Shown: positions 49,763-63,429 of the stretch, piece by piece
Layout of the letters: each line of letters begins with the position of its first letter
Position numbering within the stretch: the first letter of the stretch is position 1
From: Brachyhypopomus gauderio
Taxonomy: Eukaryota > Chordata > Actinopteri > Gymnotiformes > Hypopomidae
Reading direction: 5' to 3'
Length of the DNA stretch: 64,000 bases
Assembly (NCBI RefSeq): GCF_052324685.1
Contig: NW_027506898.1
Coordinates: 338,501 to 402,500, forward strand
Program-made: the position numbers and the translations under genes
The notes under the pieces: model-generated
Database searches by the model: none
What the model saw: the letters and a program-made list of their open reading frames with translations, nothing else
What the model was told of the DNA's origin: nothing

Positions 49763-50359
49763 TGTCATGGCTGGCTCCACCTTTGTCCTCTTAGTCTGGT
49801 TTCAGTGTTTTTCAGTTCCCTCCTCCTTGTTTGTAACCCCGCCCCTCATTAGTAATCCCAGGTGTTTGTACATAGTTTTCCTTGGTTTTTTCTGTATATA
49901 AACCCTGGATTCTGTGTAGTCTGTTTTGTGCTTCAATCCTACGGTTTGTGTATGTAAGTCTGCGTCTGTTGTTTGGTTTAGTCCTTTGCAAGTTTTTATT
50001 AAATATGAATAACTCACTTACGGATTTGATCCTTGCCTGTTTATAGGGCTGGGTATCGATTCAAATTCCAAGAATCGATCCGATTCTGAAGATTAAGAAT
50101 CGATTTATTTCGATTTAATCCGATTTAATCGATTCGATCCGATTTGATCCAATTTGGGTTTTAGTGTTATTAAAAATGTATTTGAGCTGTTTCCTGACTA
50201 TGTACAGAAGCAACATGTTAAAACTGGTTGTCACGTCTAGCCCCTCCCTCCTCCCTGGTCCCGCCTAGCCCCGCTCCCATTCGTCCATCCGTCTGTCTGT
50301 CACGCCCTCGTCGTCAGTCTCACACACCTGACTCTCGTTTCACCGTCTTGTTTTCAGTG

Positions 50360-50367
50360 TATAAAAA
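50360..50367 (+). promoter_or_regulatory. TATA box in the 5' LTR
   Basis: TATAAAAA lies 30 bp upstream of the predicted RNA start at 50390. The identical word is at 53040-53047 in the 3' LTR. Confidence 0.75.
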
Positions 50368-50389
50368 CCCCCTAGTGTTTTACCCCCGT

Positions 50390-50400
50390 GTCGGTCATTC
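50390..50400 (+). promoter_or_regulatory. Predicted RNA 5' end (self-primer)
   Basis: GTCGGTCATTC starts 30 nt downstream of TATA, where transcription should begin. It is perfectly complementary to 50945-50955 just after the LTR. In Tf1-type elements the first 11 nt of the RNA fold back to prime reverse transcription. Confidence 0.65.
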
Positions 50401-50944
50401 CCTGTACGTGAGTCCCTGGTTGCTTCTCTGTTCTGCTTCCTCCCGTTCGTTCTTGTGTCCTCACTTTTAGTCTAGTTCCCTGTATTTTGTATTGGATTTC
50501 CTTTGTATGTTTGGTTATACTGTTGTGCCTTGTGCTCCTGTTCCCTGTTGCCCTGGTTCCATTGCTACTCATGTGTTTATAGTTGTTGTTGTTATGTTCA
50601 TTTCGTTAGCGTCCCCCAGTTGTTTAGCTGATCCGTATGTTTAAGACTTTTTCTTATGTGTAGTATAGCTCCCTTAGTATACTTACCGTGTTGCTTGTTC
50701 ACCCTCCTATGTTCCCTGTTTTAGTTCTCGTACCCCTTAATATCTTGTAGTTTCTTCGTTCGTATATTTGTCCCCATTATTCTGTTTCCCCCTCAGTAGT
50801 TGTACCCTGTTGTAGCCTTTGTCTTTTGCCCCTAGTAATATAGTTATTCCCTGTGCTGTCTTGTCTGGTTCTGTTGTTTCTATTAAATCCTTCTTTATTG
50901 CATTTGCGTCACTCCTGCTATCTCCCGCCCCGTGAAACGTTACA

Positions 50945-50955
50945 GAATGACCGAC
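50945..50955 (+). promoter_or_regulatory. Putative self-complementary primer-binding site
   Basis: GAATGACCGAC directly abuts the 5' LTR. It lacks the TGG start of tRNA-primed sites and is the exact 11-nt reverse complement of the predicted RNA 5' end. It overlaps the gag-like start codon (ATG 50947-50949). Confidence 0.65.
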
Positions 50956-52920
50956 CTAAGTGTGACGCAGCAAGAGTCTTTTACCTCAGGTAGTCCCTTA
51001 GTTCCTGAGAAAAAGGACTATTTTTTGTCCAACCTGGATGCCCTACAGGCATTACTGGTTAGGGACTCGAGGGGAAACTACGTCACCCTACCGTCGCTAG
51101 CTCATTGCCCGGAGGAATACGATGGGGAGACCGGACCTGCTGACAGCTACATCATGCAGTGTACATTGTATATCAGGTTACTAACATGCCCCAAACCTCC
51201 AGATGACGTCTTGGTTCTGTTTATGCGCTCTCTGCTGAAAGCCAAGGCACTGGAATGGGCGAACTTGGTGCTGTCAAAGCGTATGACTGAAGCACTGACC
51301 GTAGAAGGTTTCTGCAGGTATATGCGCTCCAGGTTCGCTGGTGTCACTGTTCAGCCCCCCTCCCATTTGATTGGGGGTCGTGCAACAGGGGTACCCCCCA
51401 AGGAATTTCTTGTGGGTGGCTGTATCCACATCCAAGGATCCAAGCCGGCCGACCCCGTCGGTCATGTGAAGGGATTCATGGACCACCCCGATGACTGCAT
51501 CCTGGAAGCCACTCCCCAAAGGCCCCCCAAGAATTTTTTGGGGGGACGCAGTGGCCACTCGCCCCAGGAGTGGCCAGCTCGGGCCCGTGATGACGTCGGC
51601 CCGGAGGTTCCGCCCCCTGATGTTGTCGGCCCGGAGGTTCCGCCCCCTGATGTTGTCGGCCCGGAGGTTCCGCCCCCTGATGACGTCGGCCCGGAGGTTC
51701 CGCCCCCTGATGACGTCGGCCCGGAGGTTCCGCCCCCTGATGACGTCGGCCCGGAGGCTCCGCCCCCTGATGACGTCAGCCCGGAGGCTCCGCCCCCTGA
51801 TGACGTCGGCCCGGAGGTTCCGCCCCCTGATGACGTCGGCCCGGAGGTTCCACCCTCCGATGACGTCGGCTCGGCGACCACGCCCTCCGATGACGTCAGT
51901 TCGGCGACCACGCCCTCCGATGACGTCAGCTCGGCGACCACGCCCTCCGATGACGTCAGCTCGGCGACCACGCCCCCCGATGACGTCAGCTCGGCGACCA
52001 CGCCCCCCGATGGCGTCTGCATGGTGAACTCGCCCCCCGATGACGTCTGCACGGCGACGCCGCCGGTTCCCGCTGCTCGCCAGCGGCCCCCGCCTGTTCC
52101 CGCTGCCCGCCAGCGGCCCCCGCCTGTTCCCGCTGCCCGCCAGCGGGCCCCGCCTGTTCCCGCTCCCCGCCAGCGGGCCCCGCCTGTTCCCGCTGCACGC
52201 CAGCGGGCCCCGCCTGTTCCCGCTGCACGCCAGCGGACCCTGCCTGTCTCAGCTGCACGCCCGGCTCCCCAGGACACTCCTCAGCTTACGCCAGCCCCCC
52301 CAGTGACTGCCTTGCCCGCCTGTGGGCCTGGAGCTGGTTTTTTGCTGAACTGTCCGGACACTGTCCCTCCTGTTAACCCTGTTTTACACTCACCTGTGTT
52401 CCCTTTTTTGCCCTGTCCCCTCCCTGGCTTCCTGTTGGTCCCCGTTCCTGTGTGCGTGTCTGTCCGCGTCCGCGTGCCTGTCCCTGTGTCCGTCCTTGGT
52501 GGTGTCCTCCATGTCCCTGTGCCAGTCTCTGTTCCCCAGGTAGTCACCCACTTTGTTCCCGTCCCTGTCTCCGTCGTCCTCCGTCTGTTTGCCTCTGTGT
52601 CCCAGCCTTCCCGAGAGTCCAGTCCTGTTCCCTTGACCCAGTTTTTGTCCAGCCCCTTAGCTCCGCCCCCTGTGCCCGCTCCCCGTTCTGTCTCGTCTGG
52701 CCCCGTTCCCTCGTCGCCACCCGTTCCTTGTCCTGGTCCTCCCCTGCGTCCGGTGTCCGGGCCATTGTGTCCGTCCTGCCCCGTGTCTGTTGTCCCTGCC
52801 CCGGCCTCGCCCACTCGTTTCCCTCTGTTATGGTGTCTCTGTCCCCAGCGTCTGTCCGGCCCTCCCTGGTTGGCGTGCCCCGGAGTTGCACGCCTTGAGG
52901 GGGGGTTATGTCACGTCTAG
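50947..52920 (+). CDS. Gag-like protein with proline-rich repeat extension
   Basis: From the ATG two bases after the LTR, an uninterrupted 657-residue frame runs into the 3' LTR and stops at 52920. Residues about 20-140 resemble a Ty3/gypsy capsid (HCPEEYDGETGPADSYIMQC, then LFMRSLLKAKALEWANLVL). At about 145-205 two PPKEFLVGG / PPKNFLGG motifs flank a short unique stretch. About 16 ten-residue units follow (DDVGPEVPPP, then DDVSSATTPS), then about seven RQR.PPVPAA units. The last ~200 residues are low-complexity, rich in proline, valine and serine, with no zinc knuckle seen. Gag would form particles that package the element RNA. Whether the repeat tail is translated is inference; the open frame through 30-bp repeats partly follows from the repeat length. 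Confidence 0.72.
   Translation: MTDLSVTQQESFTSGSPLVPEKKDYFLSNLDALQALLVRDSRGNYVTLPSLAHCPEEYDGETGPADSYIMQCTLYIRLLTCPKPPDDVLVLFMRSLLKAKALEWANLVLSKRMTEALTVEGFCRYMRSRFAGVTVQPPSHLIGGRATGVPPKEFLVGGCIHIQGSKPADPVGHVKGFMDHPDDCILEATPQRPPKNFLGGRSGHSPQEWPARARDDVGPEVPPPDVVGPEVPPPDVVGPEVPPPDDVGPEVPPPDDVGPEVPPPDDVGPEAPPPDDVSPEAPPPDDVGPEVPPPDDVGPEVPPSDDVGSATTPSDDVSSATTPSDDVSSATTPSDDVSSATTPPDDVSSATTPPDGVCMVNSPPDDVCTATPPVPAARQRPPPVPAARQRPPPVPAARQRAPPVPAPRQRAPPVPAARQRAPPVPAARQRTLPVSAARPAPQDTPQLTPAPPVTALPACGPGAGFLLNCPDTVPPVNPVLHSPVFPFLPCPLPGFLLVPVPVCVSVRVRVPVPVSVLGGVLHVPVPVSVPQVVTHFVPVPVSVVLRLFASVSQPSRESSPVPLTQFLSSPLAPPPVPAPRSVSSGPVPSSPPVPCPGPPLRPVSGPLCPSCPVSVVPAPASPTRFPLLWCLCPQRLSGPPWLACPGVARLEGGLCHV
51588..52260 (+). 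repeat. Three successive arrays with a common 30-bp period
   Basis: The unit GATGACGTCGGCCCGGAGGT plus ten bases repeats about nine times. A variant ending in an ACCACGCCCTCC-type block repeats about five more times. After a short transition, a different unit (CGCCAGCGGCCCCCGCCTGT plus ten bases) repeats about seven times from 52080. All three have a 30-bp period in the same frame. Confidence 0.92.
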
Positions 52921-53961
52921 CCCCTCCCTCCTCCCTGGTCCCGCCTAGCCCCGCTCCCATTCGTCCATCCGTCTGTCTGTCACGCCCTCGTCGTCAGTCT
53001 CACACACCTGACTCTCGTTTCACCGTCTTGTTTTCAGTGTATAAAAACCCCCTAGTGTTTTACCCCCGTGTCGGTCATTCCCTGTACGTGAGTCCCTGGT
53101 TGCTTCTCTGTTCTGCTTCCTCCCGTTCGTTCTTGTGTCCTCACTTTTAGTCTAGTTCCCTGTATTTTGTATTGGATTTCCTTTGTATGTTTGGTTATAC
53201 TGTTGTGCCTTGTGCTCCTGTTCCCTGTTGCCCTGGTTCCATTGCTACTCATGTGTTTATAGTTGTTGTTGTTATGTTCATTTCGTTAGCGTCCCCCAGT
53301 TGTTTAGCTGATCCGTATGTTTAAGACTTTTTCTTATGTGTAGTATAGCTCCCTTAGTATACTTACCGTGTTGCTTGTTCACCCTCCTATGTTCCCTGTT
53401 TTAGTTCTCGTACCCCTTAATATCTTGTAGTTTCTTCGTTCGTATATTTGTCCCCATTATTCTGTTTCCCCCTCAGTAGTTGTACCCTGTTGTAGCCTTT
53501 GTCTTTTGCCCCTAGTAATATAGTTATTCCCTGTGCTGTCTTGTCTGGTTCTGTTGTTTCTATTAAATCCTTCTTTATTGCATTTGCGTCACTCCTGCTA
53601 TCTCCCGCCCCGTGAAACGTTACACTGGTATTATATCGATATTAATCAGCAAATAGTTACTGGTAGTTGGTAGTTACTGATGGCTGGAAGACTGGTGAAA
53701 AGGGTAATCATAAATCTACCTTCAAGAAAGGTAATCCAGGACAATAAACAGAGGACATCTTTGAGGTGTCTATCTGCAACAGTGGATGCCTACTAGGACA
53801 CTAACCACTGCATTATTATTATGATTGAAATAATTAAGAATTCACCCAAAACCTGTTGCTACCAAATGCATTTTTATTTTAAAAGTGCTCACACTTAATA
53901 AACTAAAAGTATAAAATGTAAACGTGTATTTTTCTTTCAAGTGCGAATATAAGAACAGAAC

Positions 53962-54277
53962 TGTCACGTTACGGTCCCCGACCCCTCCCTGTTGGGCGTG
54001 TGTTAACGTTGTCTGCATCTACTCGTCTGCGTCTGTGTATCTCCGTGGGTTCGGGTGCGTCTTGTATAATCCGTCTCACCTGTGGCCCGTCTCGTCATCA
54101 CGTGGAGTTTATGTGGTTTGTCTACTTAATGTGCGTTCGCGTAGCGTCCCGTGCTCGTCGTTGTTTGAGTCACACATGTTCTATGTAAACGTATTTTATG
54201 TGCGCTGTCTGCGCTTCGGTAAATGTAATAAACGTAACGATTTGGAAAGTGCAAAGGATTCTGTCTCGTTCATCGCA
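53962..54277 (+). mobile_element. Solo LTR, family C copy 2, inside the hAT-type element
   Basis: The 316-bp stretch runs from TGTCACGTTACGG to TTCATCGCA, with perfect AGAAC duplications (53957-53961 and 54278-54282). It matches the inverted copy at 39784-40118. Confidence 0.85.
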
Positions 54278-54926
54278 AGAACATTTTTAACTTTTTTAAA
54301 CTGTAAAAACACTGGGTAAACTGTCAGTGACATGGACTAACTGTAAATAGTCACTGACACTGGATAAACTGTCCTCCTGTTTTTAGATTGCCGATTTGAC
54401 TATCGTCGTTACCGGCACTGTCCGACGCCATGTTGTTTTACAGTTCGTTAGACTGAGCACGCCTGCGTGAATTCAGTGACGAGGCGGGGGTAAAAGTCCA
54501 CTAAAAAATCGATCTTTGGACGTACGAATCGATTATCAGATTATCATATGCGAATCGATTCTGAATCGGAAAATCGATTTTTTCAACACAGGCCTACCTG
54601 TTTATATGACCCTGACTTTGGATGTGTCCTTCACAACACCCGCGTCCACCTCATCACTCCCAGACACCACGGGCGTTACAGTATCACATTGCTGTGTTGC
54701 AAATGCAGCACAGTTTGTTTTGATGTCATTTCTTAAACACATTGAAAAGGCTGAAAAAAGCCACCCAGTAATGACATGATGGCAAATTATGAATAACATC
54801 TTCAATGGGACATTATTTGTAATTGTTGTGACAAGAAAAGAGAAAGCTTGTAAGGGTTAAAACAGTTCTAGAGTGTGCTCACCTCACTCCACTGGTGGAA
54901 GGAATAGGATAAGGTCTAGTGTTACC

Positions 54927-55080
54927 CAGAGCCGAGTGGCTAATCGGGAGATTCGGGAGGATTCCCGATGGGCCAGCTCATGTCAATCTCTAGTTTGGGC
55001 TGATTGGGATGGAAAAATCATTTTGGGCCGGATTTGGGCATGAAACTTCCGGGCTGAAAAAATGGCCCACTCCGGCCCTG
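54927..55080. mobile_element. 154-bp hAT-type MITE
   Basis: The ends are CAGAGCCGAGTGGCTAATC and GGCCCACTCCGGCCCTG, imperfectly inverted. Perfect 8-bp duplications GTGTTACC flank it (54919-54926 and 55081-55088). It has no ORF. Confidence 0.9.
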
Positions 55081-55088
55081 GTGTTACC

Positions 55089-58838
<3,750 letters not shown>

Positions 58839-60475
58839 ATGCAGGATGATTCACATGACTCTCTGGAAATGGGAGGGGTTTCAAAGAGAGCTGGGCCAAC
58901 AGAACCTCTCAATGGATGCCATGGAAACAGGAACTCCTTGAATAAAGTAAGCACACTGCTGGATTTGACGAATGCAAAAGACCTAGACAACCCCTCACAA
59001 CAAAAAGAGGATGGAAATAAAATAAATGACAACAACCATGAAAAAACACACAAAGACAATAATTATGCCAGAAACAAGGGTAAACAAATGGCGGGTGACA
59101 CCTGTGTTATGGACCATGACAGCCAAAATACTCACAATGACGATTATCTAAGCAACTCTGGAGTCACGCTACCTGGCACTTGCACAGCTACATTCCCTAA
59201 TAGCGACTTTTTTGTTGGCAAGACCACACAGGGCATTAAGCATTACAATGTTGAGCTTGGGGTCGCCAGGACAGAGAGCATCCCGAAGCCTCTGAAGGTA
59301 TGTTCGACCTCCAGGGACACCACAAACACTGTGACGGGTCAAACCGCCAAACCTCATGGTGTCAAAAACAGGAATCTGAACCACCATGGCACCAATCACG
59401 TGCCACTTCCTGAATCCATCATTATTGTCAGCGGCAGAGGGGAAACCTCAGAAGATTCCAGGGCTGTCAGTGCAAATGCTGGTGAGATAGGAGAGTCAGA
59501 AGACATGTTGGAATCTGGGGGTCAGAGCAGAAGAGCAGGTGTTGCCAAAGGCCTGTTGGGCTGTTACCGGGCGGTGCGGTTGGCGTTTCTACGGTGCCTG
59601 GAGGAGACGTCCATAGTGGTGCCAGGCCTGGTGTTGACCATCATGTTCTGTGTTACAATCATCATCATAATCCCCACCACCAGAAAAGTAAGTCTGGGAA
59701 TGAAAGAATGAATTAATGAATCCATTCACCCAAACATGTTAATGTCCTTATAATATGTTTGTCTGCTGACCATAATTACCTGCCGACCATAATAAACCTC
59801 CGTCCATCTAAACTTAAAATGTATCGTTCTTTCTTTTTCTCTTTATTCCCTTCTCTTCTCTTTTCTTCTCTTCTCTTCTCTCTCCCTCTCTGTGTCTAAG
59901 ACATACATCAGTGGGCATGTAGGAGAACTGTCCGTGGTGTGTGTCGTGCTCTGTTTGTGTGTGCCCCTGCTGGTGTTTTTGCCATGTCTGCCTACCCTAC
60001 GTCGGTGCGAGCAAATGCTGGCCCTCTTCATCTGGTCCACACTCTTCATCACTGCCATCGTCTTCATCTTCACTGGCGGAGTCATCACCACATGGGAGCA
60101 AGTCAGTCTCATTTTGGCAGTGCCTCAAATATCTCTAACCCCACTTGGATTTGAGTTTTTGAGTTCTTGTTATTGTTAACTGAAATCCCACGTTTTCTTT
60201 ATTTCTAAAGTCATAGCTGTGGAACATAAATGTAAATACAGCATACATATAAAACACTCAATAACATTACTTAACTCTCTCTTTCTTTTTATATTTCTCT
60301 TAGGTTGCATTTTTTCTCTTTCTCTCTCTGTCAGTATATACGATTCTGCCCCTGACTCTCTCCTGGGCTCTCATCTTCGGCATCGGAGCAAGTCTGTGCC
60401 ACATCATCATCATCAGTGTCTATGTGCCCGTCACCAGACCGGACACACGTGACCTTGCAGTGCAGGTTTGGCAAA

Positions 60476-60572
<97 letters not shown>

Positions 60573-61445
60573 TGGTAATCAGTGATGGCTTAGTTACCTT
60601 GAAAAAGTAATCCGATTACTGATTACTCCTTTTAAAAGTAACTTAGTTACGTTACTGATTACTTGATTTTAAAAGTAACTACGTTAGATTACAATTTACT
60701 TTAGTAGTTACATTCAGCAGCAAAATGAAATTTTCCAATACTCACTTTATTGGAAGTGCATTTTTAACAGTAACAATGTATTGAAGCAGGTTCGGTAACC
60801 GAGTCAGAAACTGCTTAATCCAAAAATCCCGAGGAGGGAAACTATTGATAACGCAACCCTGGCGCGCGCAGGCTCTCACAGGGTCGCGCGCAGCGTGCGG
60901 AGTCGAGCGCTACGGTCAGACGCAAAAGTAGAACTGAGCCAAGAAGTAAGCAAAAATATATATTTTTACTAGGGAAAATAAAAATAGTAACGCACAGTTA
61001 CTTGGATAAGTAACTTTAATCTGATTACTGGACTGGAAATAGTAGCGCGTTATATTACTCGTTACCGAAAAAAGTGGTAAGATTAGAGTAACGCGTTACT
61101 GACATCACTGCTTGTAATGGTTAAAATGTTAAGGTATATCAAATGAAAATGTATTCAAATGGGCAACAGCTAGATATCTGTCTAGATAACACAAAAATAA
61201 TACATTAACGGAGACACAGATCACAACAGACACACAAATAAGCACACATATACAAACAAGCAAACAAACTTGCACACACACTCGCCTGCTTAAAACCTTT
61301 GTAGCTGGTGAGCTGTCAGACACACATGCTTGCATCTGCAGCCTCTCTCATGTCCCCCTTCCCTGACTTATTCAAAGTGCTTTCCTAATGCATAAAACAT
61401 GCAAATGCATTCAAAACAATCATGTGCCAAAATTCATGCTTCATG

Positions 61446-61536
<91 letters not shown>

Positions 61537-61691
61537 TGGTAGCGAATGCTGTGCTCTTTGCGTGTGTGAACTGTGTTGGTTTCTTCCACCTCTGGCTCAG
61601 TGAACACGCGCGCAGGACGTCTACCAAGAACCGAGAGACGTTCAGCAGCACACGCTTCAAACGGGCCAGACAGCAGCGTGACCAGGTACAC

Positions 61692-61771
<80 letters not shown>

Positions 61772-62847
61772 ACACACGCACACACACACACACTTTCACA
61801 CACGCACGCACACACACTCACACACACTCTCACACATGCACACACACACACTCTCACACATGCATGCACACACACACACTCACACGCACACACAAAAACA
61901 CTCACACACACACTCTCACACACACTCTCACACATACACATGCACGCACGCACACACTCTCACAAACACACTCTCACACACACATGCACACACACACACA
62001 CTCACCCACACACACACACTCACACATGCACGCACACACACACTCACACACACTCTCACACATATTCATACACACACACACTCGCACACGCGTGCACACA
62101 CATGGATGCACACACACACACACACACCCGCACACTCGCACACACACACTCTCACACATATTCATACACACACACACTCGCACACGCGTGCACACACATG
62201 GATGCACACACACACACACACACTCTCACACACACACTGTCACACACACACTCACACAAACCTATGTGCACACACTTACTGCCTCCCAAACACATAGACA
62301 TGCTGGAATGTTGTACGGCTTGACCAACTTCCAAAATGCCTAGACCAATGGAAATGAAATGAAATGAAATGAAATGAAATGTGCCATATTTTGTCAATTG
62401 TGATTTTTACACCCCAATCGAAATTTGTCCTCCGCTTTTAACCCATCTGTGCAGTCAGAACACACACACACACTAGTGATTACTAGGGGGCTGTGGATCA
62501 CACGTGCCCAGAGCGGTGGGCAGCCCTAGCCCGGCGCCCGGGGAGCAGTTGGGGTTAGGTGCCTTGCTCAAGGACACCTCAGTCATGGCCTGTCTGGGAA
62601 TCGAACCCACGACCCTCCTGTCACAAGTCCAGTTCCCTAACCGCCAAGCCATGACTGCAATGGAATGATGTTTTCAACTTTTGCCCCACCCCTTCCTCCA
62701 GGAGCACCTCCTTCTCTCTGTGTTGCCACTGTACATCGCTAAGGAGCTGAAAGAGGAGATTGTCAAGAAATTATCAGACAAATGTACTGGAGCTGACAAC
62801 CAACCAAACTTCCACAGTTTATACATCAAGCAGCACAAAGATGTCAG
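58839..62847 (+). CDS. Membrane adenylyl cyclase, N-terminal half of cassette 1 (ADCY4-like, partial)
   Basis: Five exons join in phase: 58839-59687, 59901-60101, 60304-60465, 61536-61685 and 62702-62847. They give 502 codons plus two bases; the gene continues past the window. Residues 1-255 are a long polar, cytosolic N-terminus. Six membrane helices follow: about 258-278, 293-311, 322-345, 351-372, 373-396 and 405-424. The linker then reads [20 protein letters not shown] and [13 protein letters not shown], the characteristic lead-in to the first catalytic domain (C1a), which should come next. Such enzymes turn ATP into cAMP at the plasma membrane under G-protein control. The [10 protein letters not shown] wording fits the ADCY2/4/7 group, and synteny with ripk3 points to adcy4. 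The N-terminus is far longer than usual for that group, so the isoform stays open and the start ATG is provisional. Confidence 0.85.
60478..60570 (+). repeat. (CA)n microsatellite, cyclase intron 3
   Basis: About 46 CA units begin 12 bp after the exon 3 donor at 60466. Confidence 0.97.
60580..61110. mobile_element. hAT-type MITE in cyclase intron 3
   Basis: It starts CAGTGATGGCTTAGTTAC and ends GTAACGCGTTACTGACATCACTG, ends that pair as inverted repeats. Flanks CTGGTAAT and CTTGTAAT agree at seven of eight bases. The interior is full of AGTAAC/GTTACT words and has no ORF. Confidence 0.8.
61447..61533 (+). repeat. (CT)n tract forming the exon 4 polypyrimidine tract
   Basis: About 43 CT units run directly into the CAG acceptor of cyclase exon 4 (exon starts 61536). 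On the opposite strand it is (GA)n. Confidence 0.95.
61686..62280 (+). repeat. CA-rich complex satellite, cyclase intron 4
   Basis: (CA)n from 61690 grades into CACTCTCACACA variants. It includes a roughly 97-bp duplication (ATATTCATACAC...CGCGTGCACACACATGGATG) at about 62060 and 62157. Long HTHT-type ORFs here are repeat artefacts. Confidence 0.9.
62345..62661 (-). mobile_element. tRNA-derived SINE, full length, with (ATTTC)n tail
   Basis: On the minus strand it starts TGCAGTCATGGC near 62660, with the B-box GGTTCGATTCC. It runs through the body shared with 35846-36076 and ends in about six ATTTC units (GAAAT on the plus strand, 62350-62380). It sits 40 bp upstream of cyclase exon 5. Confidence 0.85.
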
Positions 62848-63425
62848 GTGACAGCGCAGAGAGTCATGCATGCACACACGCAGTCTAAAGGTTAAGAAGT
62901 GTATATGTGTTACATATATTGTACATTCAAGGGAGGTGGTCATTGCTGAGTGAATGATTGTATTTCACAATGCTAGCTGTCAAGGACTCTGGAATCTCAG
63001 GAAGAAAACAACAGAACAGTTTACATGACATGACAAACTGCCTTGATTGTTCTACTGTCCTGGGTACAGTATGACACACTGGTTAGATGTTTAGCTCAAG
63101 GCACTCCCATTAACACGCTGCTGTTCTTTTGACAATCTAAGGGAAATACTATGAACTAAAATAAGCAAAAGTCTCTCTAACAAGGAAGATAAAAGGAATG
63201 AATTGCCTAAATATCTGAGACAATCCAAGGCCTCAATTACCTGACATTTCAGTGTGTGATTCCTTCACAGCTCCTATGAGTAGACACACACGCACATTCC
63301 ATAGACCAGACGTCATGCATCAATCTAGTAACCAAATAACTTTCACATTAATTTTGTTAACTTACAATATTGCTAACATGCTAACACATTAATGATGAAA
63401 CAATAAGATGGGACTGTAAAGGCCT
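62848..63425. other. Start of cyclase intron 5
   Basis: Unique-looking intronic DNA; no exon recognised. The next coding exon should begin with one base to complete the codon split at 62847. Confidence 0.45.
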
Positions 63426-63429
63426 ATAT

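Larger units (their letters stand above)
50229..53624 (+). mobile_element. Young gag-only LTR retrotransposon (Ty3/gypsy-like, family B)
   Basis: Two 716-bp LTRs (50229-50944 and 52909-53624), identical by eye, run from TGTCACGTCTAG to GAAACGTTACA. They are flanked by CTGGT (50224-50228 and 53625-53629). TATA (TATAAAAA) is at 50360-50367, and a purine tract (GAGGGGGGG) precedes the 3' LTR. The 1.96-kb interior holds one long ORF with a gag-like start and no protease, reverse transcriptase, RNase H or integrase, so the element must borrow enzymes. Its first 11 interior bases are the exact reverse complement of 50390-50400. Confidence 0.93.
50044..54596. mobile_element. hAT-type element holding two LTR insertions
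   Basis: It starts TAGGGCTGGGTATCGATTC and ends with an AATCGATTTTTTCAAC block then CAGGCCTA. It is flanked by perfect 8-bp duplications CCTGTTTA (50036-50043 and 54597-54604). Both ends are crowded with AATCGATT words. Without the nested LTR retrotransposon and solo LTR it is about 0.8 kb, with no transposase ORF. Confidence 0.82.
49763..54680 (+). mobile_element. Solo LTR split by a hAT-type element
   Basis: The left part (49763-50043) starts TGTCATGGCT and has TGTATATAAACCC (TATA-like) and an ATTAAATATGAATAA signal. The right part (54597-54680) ends GGGCGTTACA. Flanks ATATC (49758-49762) and GTATC (54681-54685) agree at four of five bases. Joined across the insert, the LTR would be about 365 bp. 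It is the oldest layer of the nest. Confidence 0.68.

Noticed and set aside
51462..52277. 271-codon ORF on the minus strand across the 30-bp arrays
   Set aside because: A 30-bp period keeps all frames periodic, so long antisense ORFs arise automatically. It has no gag-like or other domain and is the shadow of the plus-strand gag-like ORF.
61573..62343. 256-codon ORF rich in His-Thr repeats
   Set aside because: It is translation of CA-repeat DNA in cyclase intron 4, with similar ORFs on both strands.
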